This document shows positions 39,392-45,877 of a stretch of 64,000 bases of DNA, piece after piece (positions within the stretch are counted from its first letter, which is position 1; each line of letters opens with the position of its first letter). The position numbers and the translations under genes are program-made. A model generated the notes under the pieces. It did not search any database. It saw nothing but the letters and a program-made list of their open reading frames with translations, and was not told the DNA's origin. The DNA comes from Agromyces aurantiacus (GTDB lineage: Bacteria > Actinomycetota > Actinomycetes > Actinomycetales > Microbacteriaceae), in NCBI RefSeq assembly GCF_016907355.1, contig NZ_JAFBBW010000001.1, positions 1,736,001 to 1,800,000 of the forward strand. The letters are read 5' to 3'.

Positions 39392-39760
39392 ATGGGAGAG
39401 ATGTACCGCGCGCGCGGAGTCTTCGACGACGAGAAGATTGCGCTGGCTGCCTCGAACTATGAGGCGCAGGAGTGGCTCGTTCGCGAGCTAGGTAAGGCCT
39501 TTCAGATGAGCCGGCTCTCCGTTGAGGAACTCGCCAGCGAGCTCGAACTTGAGCCAACGGAGGCCAGGGAATGGCTGGACGGCGAGGTTGATCTGACCCT
39601 GACTGAGCTACGGCACCTCGCCAACGCGATTGACGCACATGTCACGTACCGCGTCGGCGCACTCAAGACGCTCTACTCTGACAGGTTGCGCGAGGTCGAG
39701 AGTGACGCCCCTTGGATTGCTACCGCTCCTTGGGGCAAGGCGGAGTACATCGACGCATGA
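39392..39760 (+). CDS. HTH antitoxin candidate (HigA-like) with aromatic tail
   Basis: A 122-residue protein. Residues about 25-90 form an XRE-like helix-turn-helix (FQMSRLSVEELASELELEPT, EAREWLDGEVDLTLTELRHL, ANAIDAHVTYRV). The last 25 residues (VESDAPWIATAPWGKAEYID) are a distinct tryptophan-containing tail. GAGGAG lies upstream of the ATG. Position directly after a RelE-like gene identifies it as the probable antitoxin and autorepressor. Its stop overlaps the next start as ATGA. The tail is reminiscent of the chaperone-addiction segment of HigA antitoxins in toxin-antitoxin-chaperone loci; that is inference. Confidence 0.65.
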   Translation: MGEMYRARGVFDDEKIALAASNYEAQEWLVRELGKAFQMSRLSVEELASELELEPTEAREWLDGEVDLTLTELRHLANAIDAHVTYRVGALKTLYSDRLREVESDAPWIATAPWGKAEYIDA

Positions 39761-40185
39761 GCGATCACCCCGTCAAGTTCGGCGTCTCGCTCCACAGAAT
39801 CGAACTTCACGCTGGTCCGCTACCCGATGAGGACCATTTCCAGTGGTCGCTCTGGACTCAGGCGGGTGCTGGCGACTCGGTTCTGGTGTGGGGCTATGTC
39901 CGCCGAGGAGCTCAGACCGGCTTCGGCCAAGCGCAGAGTTTCGGGGTGGTGCTGGATAGGACTTGGACCGAGATTTCCGCTTCGGAGGAGTCCAGAGCAG
40001 AGTTCAGCGAATGGGTAGCAGCCTACGCGTCAGAGCTTCTCTGGGATGCAGCGCGTCGGGCGCTTCAGGCACAGGCGGCACTGATGGACTTCCAGTTCGA
40101 CCTCGACGTGCTCGCACCACCAGTCGAGCTTGAGTTCAGGGCCGAGCTCGAGAGCCCGTCGGTTGCGGCCGACGCCAGAAGATGA
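39757..40185 (+). CDS. Third gene of the TA operon, possible SecB-like chaperone
   Basis: A 142-residue soluble protein, coupled to the antitoxin by an ATGA overlap. It begins VKFGVSLHRIELHAGPLPDE and continues with alternating beta strands (FQWSLWTQAG; DSVLVWGYVRRG; FGVVLDRTWTEIS). A long helix and a closing segment follow: WVAAYASELLWDAARRALQA and ALMDFQFDLDVLAPPVELEF. SecB also has a four-strand sheet followed by a helix that ends near a PP motif and about this length, and M. tuberculosis Rv1957 is a SecB-like third gene after HigBA. No sequence identity to SecB can be claimed by eye; it could equally be an unrelated DUF. Confidence 0.55.
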   Translation: MSDHPVKFGVSLHRIELHAGPLPDEDHFQWSLWTQAGAGDSVLVWGYVRRGAQTGFGQAQSFGVVLDRTWTEISASEESRAEFSEWVAAYASELLWDAARRALQAQAALMDFQFDLDVLAPPVELEFRAELESPSVAADARR

Positions 40186-40428
40186 TCTGAGGTTCGTAGT
40201 CACGCCACTGGAGAGCAGACGCGTCATCGCGGCGAGCGTCGCATTCTTTGAGCTCTGCTCACCATCCCGAGCGATGGCGCGAAAGATGTAGCGCGCCCCG
40301 AGGCTAGGACGACCCGGAGAAGGCGCGAGCCTTGACTCGGCGCTGAACCCCGCGGCCACGGCTAGGGCATGTCTGGCAAGTCCTAGACCCCGATGGCTTC
40401 TGCGAGACGGCTGCGCATCGCGTCATGC

Positions 40429-40647
40429 TCATCTTGTGACTCCCAGGGGTGACCCGGGTCCGCCCACTACCGCCGCAAGCAGATTGCCCTTTCCCTCATC
40501 CGGCTGCTTGCGGCCTTCGTCACGCTTGCTGTCGCGGACGATCCGAAGTGGTAGTCGCTCGCCGGGCATCTCGCGACCGCTTGCGAAGCGAGTGATGGGC
40601 TGCAGGTAAGTCGCCCACGACGCCGTGATCGCTTCGAAGGAAGTCAC
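40429..40647 (-). CDS. Small hypothetical protein coupled to a DUF2510 gene
   Basis: A 72-residue frame beginning TSFEAITASWATYLQPITRF. The GTG start at 40647 overlaps the stop of the DUF2510 gene as GTGA, and codon use is protein-like (RLPLRIVRDSKRDEGRKQPD). It is otherwise unrecognised. The coupling is the main support. The 243 nt between its stop side and the TA operon contain no gene I can support. Confidence 0.42.
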   Translation of the reverse strand: MTSFEAITASWATYLQPITRFASGREMPGERLPLRIVRDSKRDEGRKQPDEGKGNLLAAVVGGPGSPLGVTR

Positions 40648-41021
40648 GCGAGGAAGAACGCAAGGGTCGCCGTGATGCCGGCTAACACCAGGCCATTCAG
40701 CACGAAACCAACGATCCAGGATGCACGTGCCACGGCAGAGTCTCGGTGCGACTGGACAGCGCCGCCGACCGCAAGTCCGAGGCCGACAAGCGCCGAGCCG
40801 ATGGCCATCAGTGGGACCGGGACCAGGAACGAGGCGCCGGCGATCATCCCAGCTAGCACTGAGAAGGCACCGAAGATTCCGTTTCGCGTTCTCCTGGGCG
40901 ATGCCGTTTGCTGCACTTGCGGAGCCCGCGGACCCCACGAGTCCCCGTCCCACCAGCGCTGCTGAGTCGGATCGTACGGGTCCGGGTACCAGCCCGCGGG
41001 CGCGGTCAGCTGCTCGCTCAT
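40644..41021 (-). CDS. DUF2510 membrane protein
   Basis: A 125-residue protein. Residues 8-30 are the DUF2510 motif (APAGWYPDPYDPTQQRWWDG), a short aromatic domain found at the cytoplasmic N-terminus of many actinobacterial membrane proteins. Two or three hydrophobic helices follow (IFGAFSVLAGMIAGASFLVP; LMAIGSALVGLGLAVGG; WIVGFVLNGLVLAGITATLA). A TAGACT -10 box (41033-41028) ends 6 nt before the ATG, so the message is leaderless. Its promoter and first 15 codons are duplicated at the HTH gene ending at 45793. Confidence 0.8.
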   Translation of the reverse strand: MSEQLTAPAGWYPDPYDPTQQRWWDGDSWGPRAPQVQQTASPRRTRNGIFGAFSVLAGMIAGASFLVPVPLMAIGSALVGLGLAVGGAVQSHRDSAVARASWIVGFVLNGLVLAGITATLAFFLA

Positions 41022-41113
41022 GGGCGGAGTCTAACCGCGCTGTTGCGGCGGTGTCTCGGGGCTGTCCCGGAGGCATTGCACGAGATGCGCTGCGACCCAA
41101 GATCGCGTGAATC
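40981..41113. repeat. Duplicated DUF2510 promoter/start segment, copy A
   Basis: This segment runs from inside the DUF2510 gene, through its promoter, to the 19-bp repeat at 41095-41113. It is homologous to 45753-45877: shared blocks include CAGCCCGCGGGCGCG, CTGCTCGCTCATG and GGGCTGTCCCGGAGGC, with the -10 box at the same distance from the start. Confidence 0.7.
41095..41113 (+). repeat. 19-bp start-like repeat, copy 2
   Basis: ATGCGCTGCGACCCAAGAT. It directly follows the duplicated DUF2510 promoter segment; the sequence after it is unrelated to the other copies. Confidence 0.65.
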
Positions 41114-41233
41114 GTCCCCCATCGGCTTGGTGGTGCCTTATTTCGCAAGAGCTTTGGTTGGACCGTCCATCCGACGATGTCCGCACCGAATCACGCTCTA
41201 GTAGTCCAAAGCGGAGGCGGCATCGTGAACCGC

Positions 41234-41413
41234 TCAGTCCTCGACGAGTCGCCAGACCCGACCGCGGTTCGCCTGGCCGATCCTCACTTCACCGTCCGCG
41301 GTATTCAGCGTGACGTGCCCGTTCGGAACCGAGTCGATCACGTTCAAGATGTACTGCAGCTCCTCGGCGGTCAGCTGAACGATGTCGCCGTTGGCGAGTT
41401 CGATGTGCGCCAT
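41234..41413 (-). CDS. Small hypothetical protein, paralogue of the one at 36344-36526
   Basis: A 59-residue protein starting MAHIELANGDIVQLTAEELQ and ending GQANRGRVWRLVED. It matches the 36344-36526 protein over its whole length and shares the upstream GGAGTACC word. Paralogy within one island suggests either a repeated cassette component or a protein family that travels with such modules. Function is unknown. Confidence 0.7.
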   Translation of the reverse strand: MAHIELANGDIVQLTAEELQYILNVIDSVPNGHVTLNTADGEVRIGQANRGRVWRLVED

Positions 41414-41453
41414 GCGCCCAAAGGTACTCCCGGCATCAGAGCCGGCGCGCTCG

Positions 41454-41807
41454 TCACGTCCCCAGGACGTACCCCCTCCCACCGTTCGGGGCACCGCCCG
41501 GCGCATGCGCGCGCACGAACGCCCCGTGTACAGCCTCGAGCGCGGCCCGCAGCGTCCGGTACCGGCCGATGAGATGCTCCCCGAGCTCGGCGACGTATCC
41601 CACCTCAGGGCCGACGCGCACGATGCGCACGCGGCCGTAGTCGCGGCCTACGGAGTCCACGAGCGTCCAGACACCCGGCTCACGCTCGTCGGCGGCGAGG
41701 AACGGGTGCCAGCGCGGACGATACTCAACGGCCAACCGGCTCGTGCTCCTCTCGTGAGGCGCGCCGGCCCACGCGAGTTCAGTCCATGCTACGAGCGCTG
41801 TGCGCAT
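41454..41807 (-). CDS. Hypothetical protein
   Basis: A 117-residue soluble protein. The central part alternates hydrophobic and charged residues (PGVWTLVDSVGRDYGRVRIV, then RVGPEVGYVAELGEHLIGRY) and ends with a helix RTLRAALEAVHGAFVRAHA. Composition is nearer to the core genes than most of the island. It is divergent from the DUF3800 gene with 49 nt between starts. No family recognised. Confidence 0.6.
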   Translation of the reverse strand: MRTALVAWTELAWAGAPHERSTSRLAVEYRPRWHPFLAADEREPGVWTLVDSVGRDYGRVRIVRVGPEVGYVAELGEHLIGRYRTLRAALEAVHGAFVRAHAPGGAPNGGRGYVLGT

Positions 41808-41856
41808 CGCCGCGAGCCGGACGGCGGTGTCAGGGGGCCCGCCTACGATTGTGGTG

Positions 41857-42609
41857 ATGCTCTACGCGTACATCGACGAGACGGGCGACCGGGGGCTGGC
41901 CGGCAAGCCCGGATCCAGCCCTATCTTCGGTATGGCAGCGATCCTCCTGACGGAGGAGTCGGCTCGTGCTGTGCGCGCCGCTGTGAAGCAGCTGCGTGTT
42001 GAGTTCCGCGTCCCCGATGGCGTTGTGATGTCGTGGAAGGAGCACCTCAAGACGCATGCAAGGCGCATGCGGGCCGGGCAGGTTCTGAGCGCCATACCGG
42101 ACGTATGCCTGATCTACGTGTACTGCCAGAAGGATGCCGTCACTGGGCGGTACGTGCAGGATCGGGAACTGTTCTACAACTATGTCGCCCTGAAGATGTA
42201 CAAGAGCATCCTTTGGGCGGCTCGGGCCTGGAAGGGGCCCAATGAGCGAGTCAACACGCGCTTCGGCCATGTGCGAGGCCACGACCACAGGTCGACGGAG
42301 GAATACTTCCGTGCGCAGCGTCGGTACGAACGAACTGTCCCGTGGCACATGGAGAACGGGCTGCGGTGGGTGTCGGCCGACAGGTTTCTCGAGAGTCAGG
42401 CGGCAGATCTGTATGGCGGTTTTCTCCGGTCGGCGGTGTGGCCCGACGAGTTCGGCAACGTCGAGGGGCGGTTCATCCGCGATGTGTGGCATCAGATTCG
42501 CCGGGGGAATGGTAACTGTCCCGTGCCGCTGGGCCTCATGTCGATGCCTACGAACGAGCTTGTGAAGCAGTTTGAGTGGTATGAGTGTCCACACTGTGAG
42601 GCGGCATGA
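41857..42609 (+). CDS. DUF3800 domain protein
   Basis: A 250-residue protein. It begins with the DUF3800 hallmark YAYIDETGDRG and has SWKEHLK near residue 58 and the later acidic element SADRFLESQAADLYGGFL near 178; together these resemble an RNase H-like acidic active site. The C-terminus ends WYECPHCEAA, a single CxxC knuckle not usual for the family. DUF3800 proteins are common in mobile and defence regions; the substrate is unknown. The TACGAT -10 box at 41844-41849 lies 7 nt before the ATG (leaderless). Confidence 0.82.
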   Translation: MLYAYIDETGDRGLAGKPGSSPIFGMAAILLTEESARAVRAAVKQLRVEFRVPDGVVMSWKEHLKTHARRMRAGQVLSAIPDVCLIYVYCQKDAVTGRYVQDRELFYNYVALKMYKSILWAARAWKGPNERVNTRFGHVRGHDHRSTEEYFRAQRRYERTVPWHMENGLRWVSADRFLESQAADLYGGFLRSAVWPDEFGNVEGRFIRDVWHQIRRGNGNCPVPLGLMSMPTNELVKQFEWYECPHCEAA

Positions 42610-42809
42610 CAAAGGCCCGGTGGGGCCTCCAAGGGCCGATCCACTTAAGGAGTGCGGTGGCAGCACCGCTGGCGATCCTTGGCAGGCTCCACTAGGCCCG
42701 TCCCGTATACGTTAACACCCCTCGCCCACATTCGTCTGTACCCAGCTCGGGTGGGCTCTCACCGCGAGGCCGCGCGGTGTCATCTCACCACCGTCGATAG
42801 AGTGCCCCC

Positions 42810-43013
42810 ATGAGCGAACTCGAGAACATGACGCGAGCCGAAGCCCTTCAAGCCGCTGCGGACAGCTTCCTCCACGCCGAACGAGTTTGCCTCGATGCCT
42901 CGAGCGATGCCGCACCCCGGGATGGAGCGCTCTTCTACATGTCGGATGCGCTCGGCTCCATCGCCTACGGCCTGAAGATCCTGACCGCGGCGATCGCGAG
43001 CGAGGATCGCTAG
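42810..43013 (+). CDS. Small hypothetical protein
   Basis: A 67-residue helical protein (MTRAEALQAAADSFLHAERV; MSDALGSIAYGLKILTAAIA). A TAGAGT -10 box (42798-42803) ends 6 nt before the ATG, implying a leaderless transcript. Its stop codon TAG forms the first three bases of the -10 box of the next gene. No family recognised. Confidence 0.6.
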   Translation: MSELENMTRAEALQAAADSFLHAERVCLDASSDAAPRDGALFYMSDALGSIAYGLKILTAAIASEDR

Positions 43014-43016
43014 TCT
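43011..43016 (+). promoter_or_regulatory. -10 box overlapping a stop codon
   Basis: TAGTCT begins with the TAG stop of the preceding gene and ends 6 nt before the next ATG (43023). The two genes are thus packed with a leaderless promoter embedded in the stop codon. Confidence 0.5.
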
Positions 43017-43022
43017 CCGTTC

Positions 43023-43496
43023 ATGGAAGCCGCTGCGCTCTGGATCTCGTTTGTCTCCGCCGCCGCGACTATCGCGGCCGCCGTCATCGCTTGGTTCGCG
43101 CGCGCGGATTCTGTAAGGGCGGGCAACGATGCGCAGGCGGCGTCGGCGCGCGCGGCGCAGGCAACTGAGCAGATGGCGCAGATTCAGTCCCGGATCTTCG
43201 ATGGACCGCCGTGGGAAGTCGAATGGTTCGGAGGTGACTCGTATCTGCTCACCAACAACAGTCCAGTTGACGCCCACGACGTCCGCATCGACGGATACCC
43301 CGACGATGTCGTACTTCAGGTGGGCGAGGACCTGCCATGGGAAATCGGAGCGAAAAGCGCCGTGAAGTTCATGTTCTCGGCGAGCATGGGCCATGGCTTC
43401 GTGCGGGATGTCATCGTCACGTGGCAACGGGAGGGATCCGACGATCGCCTCACGTGGCGGCACCCGATTCCTCCGAGACTGGCGTCTCCTCGCTGA
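43023..43496 (+). CDS. Hypothetical single-span membrane protein
   Basis: A 157-residue protein with one N-terminal helix (ALWISFVSAAATIAAAVIAW, residues 5-24), a short alanine-rich coiled segment (AGNDAQAASARAAQATEQMA), and a beta-rich domain (VEWFGGDSYLLTNNSPVDAH, then DVRIDGYPDDVVLQVGEDLP). The design suggests a membrane-anchored immunoglobulin-like domain. Similar 'helix plus coiled coil plus beta domain' proteins are scattered through actinobacteria without known function. Confidence 0.7.
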   Translation: MEAAALWISFVSAAATIAAAVIAWFARADSVRAGNDAQAASARAAQATEQMAQIQSRIFDGPPWEVEWFGGDSYLLTNNSPVDAHDVRIDGYPDDVVLQVGEDLPWEIGAKSAVKFMFSASMGHGFVRDVIVTWQREGSDDRLTWRHPIPPRLASPR

Positions 43497-43557
43497 ACCG
43501 GTCGCTTCCCGGCACATTCCGTTCCTGGGCGCGGGGACCGTCGGCCAGCCGAACTCT

Positions 43558-43576
43558 ATGCGCTGTGACCGGAGAT
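43558..43576 (+). repeat. 19-bp start-like repeat, copy 3
   Basis: ATGCGCTGTGACCGGAGAT. It lies in a 279-nt gene-free gap (43497-43775). The sequence on both sides is unrelated to the other copies. Confidence 0.55.
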
Positions 43577-43775
43577 TGGCAGCGCTCGCGAAAACCGCCG
43601 AATCACGCCATATTTTGCGGGAGCGCGGGTTCGGATCGTGCATCGGATGATCCGCGCACGGAATCATGCTCGAAGTTCGGGGCACACTAGCTTCAACGCG
43701 CACCGCAGCTGTGTGCCGAAGAGGTGCTCCGGGCGCTCGTAGCCTCGCCTCGTACGATCCCGTTACGATCAGCGG

Positions 43776-44618
43776 GTGCACAGCGAATCGGGGCCAGAGA
43801 CGACACCTGAACAAGAAGAAGCGCACGCGGCTTGGATTGAACGGCTTGCGCGCGCGCTAACGTTCGGTGAACCGATTCGTGAGATGAGTGCGGACGTTGT
43901 CGCTCAGCTCGAAGCACACGTGGCCGCGAAGAAACCTGCTCGAGCGCGTGAGGAAATCGGCGCACCGCTCGGGCAGTTTCTTCTTGAGTTCACCCAGCTG
44001 GACGAAGCGATCAGCGTGGTGCTGGCCACGCTGCTGAATCGACATGAGCCCGACAAAGTTATCCGGGTCGTTCGCCAGATGACCACAAGTCAGAAGCTCG
44101 ATGCTATGGAAGGCGCCTTTCCCGACACATGGGAAGACGGTCGAGACATCATTCGCCGTATCCGCGAGCTCAACACCTATCGGAACGTTGTGGCGCACGG
44201 GACGTTCACGACGTTCCGTGTTGAACGGGATCAGCTCTTAGTGGGTCAGTGGTTCGCCATCTGGCGGCGAGGCAAGCAGCACTGGGTACATACAAGTGCC
44301 GGCGAGCTCGATCATCGCCGCTGGGAGGTGAATTTCGCCGCCGCCGTGCTGTACACGCTCGTGCTGGTGCTGATTGAACCGGAGGCCAGCCTCGAGGACG
44401 TGGACTTGTTCCGTGTCGTCGGCGTCGCGATTGCAACCATGCCGCCAGCAGATCATGCCAAGGACAACCCTCTTCGCGCGGTATTCATGTTCGACTGGTT
44501 TACGCCAACGAAGGCGTACATGGATGCTCTTGATTCCGGGGCTAGCGATCTGGGACGGCCCAGCCCCAGTGAAGGCATACGTCAAGAACTGCGGAAGCGT
44601 GGCAGGACGCCACGGTAG
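43776..44618 (+). CDS. HEPN-like hypothetical protein
   Basis: A 280-residue soluble, mostly helical protein. The segment IIRRIRELNTYRNVVAHGTF contains R136-x4-H141, the RX4-6H motif of HEPN ribonucleases, placed at the start of a helix after a hydrophobic helix pair (FLLEFTQLDEAISVVLATLL). Many HEPN proteins act as toxins or abortive-infection effectors, but others are non-catalytic. The start is GTG at 43776 with TACGAT 6 nt upstream (leaderless). No antitoxin such as MNT lies beside it. Confidence 0.65.
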   Translation: MHSESGPETTPEQEEAHAAWIERLARALTFGEPIREMSADVVAQLEAHVAAKKPARAREEIGAPLGQFLLEFTQLDEAISVVLATLLNRHEPDKVIRVVRQMTTSQKLDAMEGAFPDTWEDGRDIIRRIRELNTYRNVVAHGTFTTFRVERDQLLVGQWFAIWRRGKQHWVHTSAGELDHRRWEVNFAAAVLYTLVLVLIEPEASLEDVDLFRVVGVAIATMPPADHAKDNPLRAVFMFDWFTPTKAYMDALDSGASDLGRPSPSEGIRQELRKRGRTPR

Positions 44619-44755
44619 GAGCGTGCGCGCAGGGGCGAATGGATCAGTTCGTCCGGCCTCCCGGAATCGGGGCGAAGAAACTAGCCGCTATGGCATGGTG
44701 CGACCCGTGCCCCGGCCACTGAATGAATTGAGGCTCGGTCCTTCCGGCGCCGCTC

Positions 44756-45304
44756 CTATTCTTGCGGGCGCCGCTCGTCGGGCTCCAGACTCGCGTACGC
44801 CGTCACCGAACCGTTCTTGTTTACCCTGAACTCGTCCCGCGCGACGGCAAGCCAGATCCCGTGAGTGTCAAGGTCGGGCATGCTGATCAGCTGGAACAAG
44901 ATCGGGATGCGATGCCACAGCCGGTTGAGCCTCTCGAGCACTGACATAAACTCGGCTTCGTTCAAGGGGGCATCGCCTGGCATCTTGCGATCACCGCCGC
45001 TGGGAACGGCGGTCTCCTCGTCGACGAGCCACATCCAACGACGCAAGAGCAGCGCCCGGGCGTCCGAGAGAGTGGCTTCAGTGGCTGCGACCAATCCCAG
45101 CAGGTCGTCGCGCAGATCGGGTCGGGCCGAGGCGCGGACTAGATCAGGTACATCAGACAGCGGCGGCGGCTCCTCGGACATTGTCAGATGTGCAGCCCCA
45201 TCACGGAGCGCTCCTTCGCACAGCGTCACCTTGTGATGAATTGCTCCGGTCAGATACAGGAGGCGTTCTGCAGAGGAAAGGCAACTGGGCAGCTCGATGG
45301 TCAT
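44756..45304 (-). CDS. Hypothetical protein
   Basis: A 182-residue helical protein (LSSAERLLYLTGAIHHKVTL; LRDDLLGLVAATEATLSDAR; FMSVLERLNRLWHRIPILFQ). A TAGCGT -10 box (45317-45312) ends 7 nt before the ATG, so a leaderless transcript is likely; this decides the start at 45304 over one 30 nt upstream. No family recognised. Confidence 0.65.
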   Translation of the reverse strand: MTIELPSCLSSAERLLYLTGAIHHKVTLCEGALRDGAAHLTMSEEPPPLSDVPDLVRASARPDLRDDLLGLVAATEATLSDARALLLRRWMWLVDEETAVPSGGDRKMPGDAPLNEAEFMSVLERLNRLWHRIPILFQLISMPDLDTHGIWLAVARDEFRVNKNGSVTAYASLEPDERRPQE

Positions 45305-45427
45305 GCGCTGCACGCTATCCCACCCCAACCACATGCCGATCGGTCGTCCAAACCACTCAGCTGCAGAATCGCGGTAGTCCGGTCCTCGGGCGCGCCTTCG
45401 GCCGAATCTGTCAGGCGTCGGGCTTAG

Positions 45428-45793
45428 TCACTCGGCGGCAGCAGCACGGCGCAGCATCTCGCGGGCGAGTTCGAGATCGGAGAAGTCGCGGAGCGAGGGC
45501 TGCGTCATCGGTATGGATGCTTCGTCCGCCGTCAGATAACCGGCCGCTATGAGTGCCTCGACCGGGTTCCGGTTGTACGCACGGGCAATGGTCACAACCT
45601 GGCGCGGATCGGGGACGCTATATCCGCTCTTCCAACGGCTGATGGCGGATTCAGAGCTGCCCGTCTTGAGCGCGACTTCACGGCCGGAGTCTCGGCCTGC
45701 GACGGCGCGAACGTACTCGGCCCACGAGTGCTGACCCGCGGAACCGTAAGGCTCCGGGAGCCAGCCCGCGGGCGCGTTTAACTGCTCGCTCAT
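45428..45793 (-). CDS. Chimeric protein: DUF2510 start fused to an XRE-type HTH
   Basis: A 121-residue protein. Residues 1-25 (MSEQLNAPAGWLPEPYGSAG then QHSWAEY) are a DUF2510 start closely similar to the protein at 40644-41021, cut after the tryptophan core. Residues 26-121 are a helix-turn-helix region (ALKTGSSESAISRWKSGYSV; RQVVTIARAYNRNPVEALIA) of the type found in small phage- or plasmid-like regulators. The promoter is also shared (TAGGAT at 45805-45800, 6 nt before the ATG). It looks like a fusion that gave a regulator a borrowed promoter and start. Confidence 0.75.
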   Translation of the reverse strand: MSEQLNAPAGWLPEPYGSAGQHSWAEYVRAVAGRDSGREVALKTGSSESAISRWKSGYSVPDPRQVVTIARAYNRNPVEALIAAGYLTADEASIPMTQPSLRDFSDLELAREMLRRAAAAE

Positions 45794-45877
45794 GCGCAGA
45801 TCCTAGGCGCGGAGCAAGGGACGCGCCCCCGGGCTGTCCCGGAGGCGCGTCCGCAGCCATGCGCTGGGACCCGGGAT
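45753..45877. repeat. Duplicated DUF2510 promoter/start segment, copy B
   Basis: Homologous to 40981-41113, running from inside the chimeric HTH gene through its promoter into the 19-bp repeat at 45859-45877. The two copies carry scattered differences, so the duplication is not recent. Confidence 0.7.
45859..45877 (+). repeat. 19-bp start-like repeat, copy 4
   Basis: ATGCGCTGGGACCCGGGAT. It encodes MRWDPG in the same frame as the following gene relic and is therefore the copy closest to the presumed original gene. Confidence 0.65.

Noticed and set aside
40030..40359. A 109-codon minus-strand frame opposite the end of the TA operon
   Set aside because: It overlaps the well-supported third TA gene for half its length and has no start signal.
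42610..42809. Possible tRNA or attachment site after the DUF3800 gene
   Set aside because: The GC-rich repeats (GGCCC/GGGCC) do not fold into a cloverleaf and no CCA-end or TPsiC-like GGTTCGA is present.
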